Shown: positions 14,581 through 25,232 of the stretch, piece by piece
Layout: each line of letters opens with the position of its first letter
How positions within the stretch are numbered: the first letter of the stretch is position 1
Source: Brassica napus
Taxonomy: Eukaryota > Streptophyta > Magnoliopsida > Brassicales > Brassicaceae
Assembly: GCF_020379485.1 (NCBI RefSeq)
Contig: NC_063438.1
Location: forward strand, 5,600,024 to 5,664,023
Length of the DNA: 64,000 nt
Direction: 5' to 3'
Program-made: the position numbers and the translations under genes
Notes under the pieces: model-generated
What the model saw: the letters and a program-made list of their open reading frames with translations, nothing else
Databases searched by the model: none
Told to the model about the DNA's origin: nothing

Positions 14581-15675
14581 ATGGTGAATCGGTCCAAGAA
14601 CAGGTTCACCATGAAAACAAAGTATGGAGCAGCAGTTGCACCCGTCTTCTTCCTTGCTGGTGCATATGTCGCTTGGAATTACATAAATCATCGGTTATGG
14701 AGAAAGAAGGACGACAACAATGGTCGAGATATCAGAAAAGGCATCCATAACAGCATTAGTAAGGAGACTTCTTTAGCAAGACGTCGAAAGGATCAGAAAA
14801 ACCTCTCTAGATCTGTTTCAATGGGGGCTATTCGAGGAGGAAAAGTGGCATTGCAGAGATTGCTTGACTTGCACTCATATCATCTTGATACTTCTTCCCT
14901 TGTAAATGCTGAGATTGAATTTGAATCTTTGCTTTCCAGGGAAAGGCCGGATTTCGGGTTGCTTCAGGTTGTTTCATATACAAAATCTTTTTACCCTTTA
15001 GGATTAAATTTGAAGTCGTTAGAACCCTATTTTCTTCTTCCTCTTGTAGAGAGACATTGTGAAGATGGAAATGAGTGGAAAAGAAGCAAAAGGAGTTGAG
15101 ATATTGAAGAAAGCACTGGACAAAGCAAAAGCAGAAGGAAAAGGTCATGAGGCTTATGAGATTGAGATGTTGCTTGTGGAGATGTTGATCTACATGGTTT
15201 GCTCTTTACATTCATTTATCATAAGTATGATTATTTTCAGCATATCTTTATAAAAAGTTAAAACAATATATATATAATAGGGAAACATTGAAGAGGCTTC
15301 AAATGTAAGTGCTTAGAGGATGATTTCATAACAGATGCAAGGCGTCCTCTCTACCAGGCAAGTAACTGTAGTCCTTTGTTGTTACTTTAAAATCCTATCT
15401 ATCATTTTATTTTCGCTTAGTGTCAAATGATTTTTTTTATATCTCAGACTATAATATATTACTTTCGTGGAGATCCTTGGAAGCAAGTCGAGGAGGCATT
15501 CAACAGGTTCAGGGAGATTCAGATGGGTCTACAATGGCCTGGAAACTCAGAGGAAAGTGAGAGTCACGAAATCACATTAGATGAGTTCAAGAAAGTAATG
15601 GAATCTCTCAAGCACGAAATTGAAGACAGCAAGAAAAGACAAACGGTTAACTCAACTCCACGTGAGGCTAAATAA
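14581..15675 (+). pseudogene. Uncharacterised membrane/TPR-like protein, frameshifted paralogue
   Basis: Four exons: 14581-14967, 15050-15196, 15281-15357 and 15448-15675. The chosen start gives MVNRSKNRFTMKTKYG followed by a hydrophobic segment (AAVAPVFFLAGAYVAWNY). The repeat region, AYEIEMLLVEMLIYM then GNIEEAS and DARRPLYQ then TIIYYF, aligns block by block with the divergent neighbour (AAFNVQMALVEILIL, YQEAAE, DIRIPLYK, AIIYTML). Exon 3 is 77 nt where 78 is expected: one base is missing after GCTTCAAA (about 15303), so the reading runs into TAG. The exon 3 donor is CAG|GCAAGT, a GC-AG intron. Function unknown; expression or assembly checks would tell if it is dead. Confidence 0.65.
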
Positions 15676-16591
15676 AAGTGACATGGATGATATGTTCAAT
15701 AACTTCAAGAAATGGTGTTGTTTCCACGAATTGATAAAAACATATGGTACACTACTCTTGAAAAATACATCAACTTATAACAAATAGAACAATCTAAATA
15801 TGTCATTATAATATACCATTTCTTCAGTATCAAATATTGTCAAAAAAAACATTTATCCGTATGCAGAGGAAGACACAAATGGACATCATTTAGTAACATG
15901 GACATCATAATTTTAATAATAACTAATATTTTTTGACATGATCCTGAAGACTAAGCACACAGTCGTTCATCAGAACAAGGAGATATTTATTTATTTATTT
16001 TGGTCCACTATTTTAATTAATAGTTCACTAATTTTTTTACACTATAAGGTTTAAGGCTCGACTCCAAAATACATTGTATCAAATATGTAAACTAATGAAA
16101 AAAAAAAACTTACAATAAAGCTTTGACAAAGTTTAAATAAAACCGTTATACGTTAATTTTTATAAAACAGTTCAATATAAAAAAAAGTTGAACTGTGAAT
16201 TTTAGTTAGAACTAGAACGCAACTCAATGTCATGTAAATACAATTCAGTCGTGAATTTTTCTTACAAAACTAAAAAATTATCGGTTACAAATTCGTAAAT
16301 TTAATAATTTTCATAACTCGAAATAGAATTATCAAATCAGTCTTTAAAAAAAAAAGAACACCGAGGGAAAGAAAGTTGCTACTTGTGGATTTTGAATTAA
16401 CATTATTTTTCTTCAAACCAAAAAGAAAGGCTTATATAATTCATAATAACAGGCCCAACCGAGCCCAAATTAAACAGGCCCAGAACCATTTTCACCAGTC
16501 GCAAGCAGAAGAAGAAGCAGCTTCGAATCGATCCGAGGAGTGAGCTAAGCTAAAACAGAGAGAAACTCAAAACCCTAATCCAATCCCGCCA
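15676..16591. other. AT-rich spacer and RPS14 promoter
   Basis: The last 150 bp contain GGCCCAA-type motifs (AGGCCCAACCGAGCCCAAATT, quoted in part as AGGCCCAA, near 16451), site II/telo-box-like elements common upstream of plant translation genes. The rest shows no supported feature. Confidence 0.5.
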
Positions 16592-17056
16592 ATGGCCAAT
16601 CTCCGAGGAGTCCTAACCAACGTCTCTTCCTACTGTCAACGCTCCTTCTCTCAACCAGCTCTGCTATGGCGATCCGCGGTCAAACCTCCGATCCAATCCA
16701 GACACATCTCCACAACTCTCGCGAAACAGGCGTCGAAACACAGCGGAACGGAGCAAGGCGTGAAGCGAAACAGCGCAGATCACAGACGTAGACTGCTCGC
16801 GGCGAGATTCGAGCTGAGAAGGAAGCTCTACAAAGCGTTTTGCAAGGATCCGGAGCTTCCCAGCGAAATGAGAGAGAAGAATCGTTACAAGCTGTCGAAG
16901 CTGCCGAGGAACAGTGCGTTTACGAGGATAAGGAACAGGTGCGTGTTCACTGGTCGGTCTAGGTCCGTGACGGAGCTGTTTCGGATGTCGAGAATCTGTT
17001 TCCGTGGGTTGGCGAATAAAGGGGAGTTGATGGGTATAAAGAAGTCGTCTTGGTAA
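16592..17056 (+). CDS. RPS14: Mitochondrial ribosomal protein uS14 (RPS14), nuclear gene
   Basis: Single-exon frame for 154 residues. The first 50 or so residues (MANLRGVLTNVSSYCQRSF onward, Arg/Ser-rich) form a mitochondrial presequence. From KRNSADHRRRLLAARFELRR to RGLANKGELMGIKKSSW the protein is a bacterial-type S14: the conserved LPRNSAF, RNRC, TGRSR and FRMSR blocks are visible. It is a component of the small mitoribosomal subunit and an example of mitochondrion-to-nucleus gene transfer. A possible 3' UTR intron starts GTAAGT at about 17090 and ends TTTTCTAG at about 17169. Positional match At2g34520 (recalled). Intact. Confidence 0.92.
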   Translation: MANLRGVLTNVSSYCQRSFSQPALLWRSAVKPPIQSRHISTTLAKQASKHSGTEQGVKRNSADHRRRLLAARFELRRKLYKAFCKDPELPSEMREKNRYKLSKLPRNSAFTRIRNRCVFTGRSRSVTELFRMSRICFRGLANKGELMGIKKSSW

Positions 17057-18434
17057 GGGGCTTTGCAAGGAAAGTGACCGAACCATAAAGTAAGTGTAGC
17101 TTTGAGTTTATATTTATTGTTCTGTGTATTTGTGTAATGTCTGATGGATGAATCTTTTTTTTTTCTAGGAATCAAACAACTTTTGGCGGCTGCTAGATTT
17201 TGAGTAGCTGTTGGTGTAATGATTCATTACAAAACTTAGTTTTGCTTATAACACAAGTGCTGCTCCTTTTTTATTTTATGATCCCGTTCAAGATTGTGGA
17301 AGTTATTCTAGCGATTCTCGTTGAATAAGATTAACACTTGTCAAGATGTTATTTTGTTGTAATTTTTGATGAATTGACTAGTAGTTTTTTTAAAAGGCAT
17401 AATGTCGAATGCATTGTCTAAGTAAGTAAAAGGTTATTAAGTAGTAGTGTAAAAAAAAGGGTCCAAGGAACAAATTATATTGGAATTTAAAGTTCAAGTG
17501 TTAGGTTGTATGTTTTGTTTAGTCAAAAAATTACCGAGGAGAAGAGTATAATGACTAACCCAAACAAATTTAAAGAATAGATTCATTCCTCATGTTGTAT
17601 GCTTTATGTGCGTGGCTATAAGTAAACGCTTTAGGCTGTTCTATAGTAAGGTGAGAGCGTACAGCATCTTAGCTGCCCAAGCTTCTTAGTTTTTTTTTTA
17701 TGAATAAAACATAAGACCATCCGTGAGTTACCCCATCTTCCAAAATTACACAATCTCTTTAAAAGCACTTGACTCAGCATTTCAAATGTGGTCCGAGTCT
17801 AAAAAAGAGCAGCAGAAGAGTTGTGATGACTAACCAACAGTATCATCGACAATCAACCATCTGGAGTAAGGTTTCTGAGAGAATCCTCGACTTTGCTATA
17901 TACTTACAGGGTTCACGGTTTTGCCTGAGCAGTGAGAGCACATTTCTACTAATGTGTTCTAGTGATAATGTTTCTGAGTCTATTCATCAGTGTCTAAAAT
18001 ATGTGCTAACAATGACTCCCCACTTGTTATTTTTTTGTCTACACAGTTTTCATCGAAGTTTACAAAAAGGGAAATGTTGCTACTGGTCCATATTTAATAA
18101 ATGAGACTATATGAGAGAAGCTAAGTAAGAAGCCACTATCATGTAGCACCAATGACTACGACCACCACGCGGTTTGTGGTCAAGAGGGTCCACAAATGCC
18201 AAAATGGCTACCTTTCTCAATCTAATTTTTTTTTTTTGACATATCCCTCAATACCTCATTGGTTATTTTTTTTCCAAAACTTTAGCTATTAAAATAATTA
18301 AAGAATAGAACAAAAAGAACAGCTGGGAGGATTTAGGATAAAAAGGACACTACACTTCCCTGCTTTTGCTCACACTGCCCCAAAAGAACTCACAGTAACA
18401 CTTTGACTGTTCAGAAAGAAAGAGAGAGGTAGAG
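17057..18434. other. Spacer with RPS14 3' UTR and DUF642 promoter
   Basis: No coding exon that I can support; the open frame 17769-18104 has no recognisable domain. Purine-rich AGAAAGAAAGAGAGAGGTAGAG directly precedes the DUF642 start, as in a plant leader. Confidence 0.45.
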
Positions 18435-21373
18435 ATGGTGCTTTACAACAATGATAGTTGCAAATTGGTTTCCACTCTAATGCTTCTGGTTGGTCTCTGC
18501 GTCTTCGCTGCAGCCTCCGACGGCAAAACTTCGCCGGTCGAAGACGGTACGCTGTTCTTCACTCACATAATCTCATCAGTTTTCTTGGTTTGGTTTAGAC
18601 TGCTTGTTGGTTTTGGGGGTTTCTAATGATGTAAACAGCATATGATTGTTTGTTCTCTCTGTTCCAAGAACAAAACATGGATGCACCGTGGCCTCTATTG
18701 CCTGTTTCTTCTCTCTAAAATGGGTTACTTACAGATCTGGCTAAGGAGCTTAAAGTTATATAATCTTCACTTTGTTTCTAGAGTCCCAGTTTCAGGGTTT
18801 TACCCCAATCTCACATCTTAAGTCCCCTGTTGCTTAGTATTAAGATTTTCTTTCCCCTTTGTGTGTTTGTTTGACTGCTGGTTAGCTGAGCAATGAATCA
18901 AGTTAGGATCATTTATCTTGGAATAAAAATCTCTTATTAATTTTCAAATTAAACCATCACAATAGTAAAAGAAGATAAAAGCTTTATGGGTCAGTTCAGG
19001 TAAAAGAATAGAAAATCCCTCCTCAGCTCCTTAACTGTCAAAACTATTTTTATCAGTCTTCACTCTTTAGAAAACTACTATTAATTGGATCCTTAAATTC
19101 GACTAGTCATTTCCCTGCCCTAAGGAAAAGGGCACTCGTAAATGTAGACACACGACCCACATATTCATAACTCATACCAATGTGTGTGATTCCCACCAAA
19201 GTTAATGCGTGGACGGTGATGAAACGGTTCAATTCTCGTGTCTTCTCTTTACTCGTGTTTCTCTGTTCATTTTTTTTAATAATAATAGACTCGACAAACC
19301 GCTGGTAAGTGTGACCTCACGAGAAATGCGAGAGAGAGAATCTATTACGGAGGATATAATTTGTCTAGATTGCAAATTGTTGAGAGAATGTAAGGCCCAA
19401 AAGTGGACATTGAAGATGAAACATATCATTGTTGTGTAGGGGACCAACTGATTGTTGTTATCCATCTCCATCCCATATAGGAGTAATATTTTCTGACACC
19501 ATATTTAAATACCGTACTTATCCCTTTTTCCCTTCATAAATTATTACAAGTACAGTTGTAAGATTTTTTTTTTTTTTAATGATAGTTTTGAAACATAAAA
19601 ACATTGTTTGTTGTAATAAAACGACTAGTGAAACGGACTTAGTAATTAATTTCCTATTTTGTCTTTTTACAGGCTTGGTGGTTAACGGCGACTTCGAGAC
19701 TCCACCATCAAACGGCTTCCCTGATGACGCCATGGTCCAAGACTCCACCGAGATCCCTAGCTGGCGATCTGACGGCACCGTGGAGCTAATAAAGTCCGGT
19801 CAAAAACAAGGAGGGATGATCTTGATCGTTCCCGAGGGACGCCACGCCGTGAGGTTAGGAAACGATGCAGAGATCAGCCAAGAACTCGCGGTGGAGAAAG
19901 GTTTTATCTACTCCGTCACGTTCAGCGCCGCACGCACGTGTGCGCAGCTCGAGTCGCTGAACGTGTCGGTGGCTTCAGATGAGCCCATCGCGTCGCAGAC
20001 CATTGACCTGCAAACGCTTTACAGCGTTCAAGGGTGGGACCCTTATGCTTGGGCGTTTGAAGCGGTTGAGGATCGTGTCCGGTTGGTGTTTAGGAATCCT
20101 GGTATGGAGGATGATCCTACTTGTGGCCCAATCATCGATGACATCGCCCTCAAGAAACTCTTCACTCCTGATAAACCCAAAGGTGAGGTTTTCGTTTTTG
20201 CTAAAATAACCCCTCAAGTTTTCCTAATTGGTTTAGGCTGCCCATATTTCTTAAATCGTTTAATTATATACCAATTGGGGACATTTAAAGTACAATTAGC
20301 ACATACGCACTTGCCTTCTTTAAGAATGTACGATGTTGTGTACTAAATCACACAAATCAAAAATCTACTTTTTTTCTAGAAAATATCATTGGAAATATAA
20401 ATTGAAATTAGTTTAATTAATCATAAATAAAAATGAGTAGGACATAATTGATTACGTATTTTTGATGAAATTAAATTTTATTTTGATTTATGAAAATATA
20501 TTATATTGCGAAAAAAAGAGAAAAGAATAAAAACATTTTACATATTAAAGAATAAAGAGTGATGATTGTTTTGCCAACATAACCCAATCATTTTCCTTAA
20601 TTTATGTTTTTGAACATCCAAACTTTATATAACTTCAAATATACCCCTAAATTTAGCATGTATTCAAAACTAGCCCCTGAATTTCCCTTATTTTCTGTTA
20701 TTGATACCAAATGTTATGACTTCTGCTAAATTTTACCCCAACAGAACCAAACTTCCCGCCATTAAAAATAACGAACTGTTAAATTTTAACAGGCAATGCT
20801 GTAGTTAACGGAGATTTCGAAGAAGGTCCATGGATGTTCAGAAACACGACCCTAGGTGTTCTCCTTCCGACAAACCTCGACGAAGAAACCTCCTCTCTTC
20901 CCGGCTGGACCGTCGAATCAAACCGTGCAGTCCGGTTCATCGACTCAGACCACTTCTCGGTCCCTGAGGGAAAGCGAGCGGTGGAGCTTCTATCGGGCAA
21001 AGAAGGCATAATCTCTCAAATGGTTGAGACAAAGGCCAACGTACCGTACAAGATGTCTTTCTCCTTAGGTCACGCAGGCGACAAGTGCAAGGAGCCTCTG
21101 GCCGTAATGGCGTTTGCTGGCGATCAAGCGCAGAACTTTCACTACATGGCGCAAGCGAACTCTAGTTTCGAAGTCTCCGAGTTGAATTTCACGGCGAAGG
21201 CGGACCGTACGAGGATTGCTTTCTACAGCGTTTATTACAATACTAGGATGGACGATATGAGCTCCTTGTGTGGGCCTGTGATTGATGACGTCAGGGTTTG
21301 GTTCTCCGGGTCTAGTAGAATTGGTTTTGGGCTTCCGGTTTTGGTTCTGGTTCTCGCATTGGTTTTTATCTAG
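18435..21373 (+). CDS. DUF642 cell-wall protein, GPI-anchored type
   Basis: Three exons, 18435-18546, 19673-20182 and 20793-21373, encode 400 residues. A hydrophobic signal peptide (LVSTLMLLVGLCVFAAAS) starts the protein. Two tandem galactose-binding-like DUF642 domains follow; each starts with the same block at an exon start (GLVVNGDFE and NAVVNGDFE) and each ends with a CGP(I/V)IDD(I/V) motif (CGPIIDDIALKK, CGPVIDDVRVWF). The C-terminus is a hydrophobic tail (GFGLPVLVLVLALVFI) after a Gly-Ser-Ser stretch, the layout of a GPI-anchor signal. DUF642 proteins bind wall polysaccharide and pectin methylesterase in other plants (family knowledge). The first intron is unusually long (1126 nt). Positional match At2g34510 (recalled). 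Confidence 0.88.
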
Positions 21374-21582
21374 ATTATTCCGGTTTAGATGTCCCTGGAT
21401 CAGAATATATGTATTGGGCAGACCGGGAATTTATAGGTTTGTTCCAATGTTGTATGGTTAAGTATCGGTTCAAGGTAACTATGAATGAGAAAGTCTTTTA
21501 TGTTTTAATGATTTATTGTAATTCATGGTCCAATGTAAGACGTTTTGATAAACAAGACTTGATCAAGGTTCAGGGTCTTACG

Positions 21583-22486
21583 GTTTAGATTAGGGCTGTT
21601 CAATATGGTAAAACCGAACCGTACCGAACCGAACCGAACCGAAATAGACAATATGGTTTGGTTTTGGTATATACCATATAAACCGAATGCATATAATTTT
21701 ATAAAAACCGTAGGATTTGGATATTGTTTGGTATATAACCGATTAAACCGAATAAACCGAACAAAACCGATTAAAAGTAGAAACATGTAAATATGTATCT
21801 ATTTTATAACAATACATGAAAATATATTTGTTACATAAGTTAAATTTATGTTAATAACTATTACCATAATTTTATAGTAATAAAAAACCTTAATTTGTAA
21901 AACATTTGAACTATAACTAAATAACAATACATCGCAATTCAAACATCTTATTTTCTAAGTCTTTTTTTGATCTTTTTGCTTTTTTTAGTCTTCACTAAAT
22001 TAATATGAAGATTATAAATTTGATGGACAATAATTAATGGAAAACTTTCAATTGAAAAAGCATGACTTTAATGAACATTAAATATGAAAGAGTGGAAAAA
22101 CTTTTTTTTCATGTTTTTGTTTTGTTTCATATTTTTATTTTCAAAATTTCAAGCTTTGATTTTAGTTATAGATTTGATTATTTTATTTGATGGTAGAAGC
22201 ATTTTTAATTTTTGTTCATTTATTTGAACATGTAATATATTTTTAATAAATAACGGTGTTGACAATATGACTCTAAAATTCATATAATATGATCTCAAAC
22301 AAAATAATTATGTTTTTTGGTATAAAACCGAATAAACCGAAAACCGACGGTATATAAACCGAACCGAACCGAAGTAAATATAGATTTAGAATGATAGTTA
22401 TATTTTACTAACCGAAATACCGAAAACCGAAAAAAAACCGAACCGAAACCGAACCGATATCCGGATTGAACACCCCTAGTTTAGAT
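21583..22486. mobile_element. Non-autonomous hAT-type element (888 bp) with 8-bp TSD
   Basis: The element spans 21591-22478 with ends TAGGGCTGTTCAA and TTGAACACCCCTA (12 of 13 match) and an exact 8-bp duplication GTTTAGAT at 21583-21590 and 22479-22486. Subterminal regions carry dense AACCGAA/CCGAACCGAAC repeats; the interior is AT-rich with no transposase. It shares the TAGGGGTG end type with the element at 8701-9396 but uses a different subterminal repeat phrase. It sits about 210 bp after the DUF642 stop. Confidence 0.85.
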
Positions 22487-23811
22487 GAAGGTATGTTCTT
22501 GGGACAGAGATGGTGTAATTGACTCTAACTTAATCGAGAGAGTATCATACAATATTATAGTACTACTAGGGTCGGCCCGCCCTACGGGCGGGAAGAATAC
22601 TAACAAATAATTTAAATAGTTAGAATTAATATTTAATATAAATTGTTATTATTTTAAATATATATTAGTTAATTTTGTACATATTATTGTATTTGAAAAC
22701 TAAATAAACCATGTTATCTGAAAATTAGTTATGATTTTTTAAAATAAATATTACTTGTTATTTTTTAAATATGATTTTTTTTCTGTTAAAATGTTTAAGA
22801 TGATTTTATTTTGTTAATTAATCTATGTTTTAATTATATGTTAAAAATTGTATGTGGCATTACATCATTCCTTATGATTTTTTAGAGTTGGATGACCAAA
22901 AAAAATCGTGGGATTCTTTTTTCTTTCATTTTTTGTTAGTAGAAAAGTAACAAACTTGTAAATAAAAGGAAAATTCACATATTTTTGTTTAATTTTATAT
23001 ACTCTAGTGGATTATCTTATGTTTTTACTAAATTTATTTTTTACAGTAAGTTATTGTTAAAAAATTTCTATTTTAATTTTGACTATGTAGAGTTGATGAT
23101 CTATTTGTTTTGGTTTATGTTATCTAGTATTTTTTTCTTTTGTGTTTTGCGTTAAGTTATATTATAATGTGTCTCTTACTCAGACTGTTGTGTAAACTCT
23201 TATTCTCATATCTGTTGTGTATTTATGTTCAAAGATTTGTTTTTTTTTTGAAATTCATGATGCAACCTTTTAAAATAGTATCTGTTTACTTAGATATATA
23301 GAATAACCTAGGATATTTAATATATATCATATAAACAAACTTATTCATTTTTTCTTATATTTCTTGTTTTCATTATGTATTGGTTTATTTTGTTTCTCTA
23401 AAATAAAAACAAACTTATACATTTTTCATATATAGATTGTTTTATTTATTGATTTGTTTATTTTGTTTCACAATTGCATATAATCGTTTCGTTTATACTT
23501 TTAAAATTTGTCAAATGACATTAAAGTCTATTATTATAGTTCCATGAAAAAATGCCTAGATGTGATTCTATCAACTGCTAACGCTTGTTGTGTTTTGTTT
23601 CTTTATATGTTTATCCAACATTAGTTGACTGACTTGGACTCTCTTCTACATATTAATCAGATGACCATAGGAATGGTTAAGGATGCATTAAAGGGAAGAA
23701 AAATTACACACCAGTGATGATACTTCTCGGCTTAAGCTCTAGAATTGAATCTTGCAGTATTGACAGGCCATCTGCAGGTGTATTAGCATAAATGACTAAA
23801 ACCAAAAAGAA

Positions 23812-23856
23812 GACATAAAGATATCTTATTTTTTGAACTGACATAAAGATATCTTA
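23812..23856 (-). mobile_element. Micro-retroposon inside Helitron A, 17-bp TSD
   Basis: GACATAAAGATATCTTA occurs exactly at 23812-23828 and 23840-23856, separated by only 11 bp, which read AGTTCAAAAAA on the minus strand. It must postdate Helitron A. Confidence 0.55.
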
Positions 23857-25067
23857 ATACATACTTTATGTGAAAGTGTTTACCTTGCTGTTTCCATTCG
23901 CATTTTAAATTGTAGTTATTCGTTCATAAAGGTGAAGAATTTCTTGCTGCCTGTTTCAAATTCAAGCGTAAGAGTGACAGTGGTGAATGGCTTGGCCAGT
24001 TCAAAGTGAGCAAGATCTTGGTCTGATAAAATTATATAACAGCTAACTAAAAAGTTACGAAACAACCCATCGATGCATAGAATTACAAAACTAATTGAAA
24101 ATTTTAGTTATCACATAGAAAATAGGCGTATGTCACTCTTTATTTTTTGTAAGATTCCGGTTTTTTTTTATCGTCGTCCAAACTTGTTAACTATGTCTTT
24201 TCTTTTGTCAACCTGGTGCTGGTAATTGTTAAAGGAGTTGAGATAATTTTGTATTAGTTATGATTTTTAAAATAATACTCCAAGACAATTAATTAGCTAA
24301 CATATTTTGCTTAGTTATGAAAACAAAATTTATTACTTTCTTGTAGCAGAAGGAAGTAACACTCGTTTTCCCAAGTCATAGTGGTTACATTTGATTGTTT
24401 CTCTTATACTCTTAGCTCACAACAAAGCAAGGACATACTTATTTGTTTGGGAGTTAAGTAATAATAAAATCCAATCTAATTTATAGGCCCAACAGCAAAA
24501 TACTGAAGCAGAGAATATAGTTTTCTTGCAAGAGTCTGAATGATTGTTTTAAAAGTTTAAAACTAAATGATTAAAAACACATAAACAAAGAGTTGTTGGA
24601 AAACTTATTAATTTGAGAATTGAAATAGAAGAGCCTGCAGGGTAGTTGACACCACAGGTTAGCATTATGAGCTCCAAGAGTTGAGATATCATTGCATGCG
24701 TTGTCATGACCTTTCTGTAAAGGCGACAGTGTTAAGATCACACTGCTATGTATTGAATATGTAAATGATAAAGCCAAGATAGTAAACTGACCTAAATACC
24801 AAAATTAGGATGTGGTGGGTGCTGGTTGCGATAAAAAATTGCGTGCAATGGTAAATAACTGATGCTTAGATGAAAAATTGAACTGAGAATTCTTGAGGTC
24901 TAATGTGAAGTTCCTCCCCCTTAATATTCCTTAGGCATTGTGGAATGGCCATGTTCTGCGGGTATTCTTGTTCATCGCCATGTGCAAATTAAATATTGTG
25001 AGTATACGGAGCCAAGAGTTTAATGAAGCACCAAAAAATAAAACAGGGGTGCTTAGAACTTTTACCT

Positions 25068-25232
25068 TCACATTTTGTGACACTGAGCAGGAATATTTCT
25101 CCATTGCATCGCAAAACCTACAAACACAGCAGAGTCATCCGAGACAGTCATCTCAACACAGAACCTTGATAAGAATCCTTGACATTGTTTGAGCAGGACT
25201 GTTTCTTGTGCAGTGATATTCATCATTCCGCC
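25068..25232 (-). pseudogene. RPA/OB-fold-like fragment in Helitron A
   Basis: On the minus strand this stretch is open for about 54 codons, with FCVEMTVSDDSAVFVGF, which resembles the OB-fold core of replication protein A-like proteins (pattern: hydrophobic, E, TVSDDS, VFV). RPA-like genes are often carried by plant Helitrons. A second open patch at about 23926-24010 (minus) reads FELAKPFTTVTLTLEFETG and may belong to the same or another captured gene. Both are short and eroded. Confidence 0.4.
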
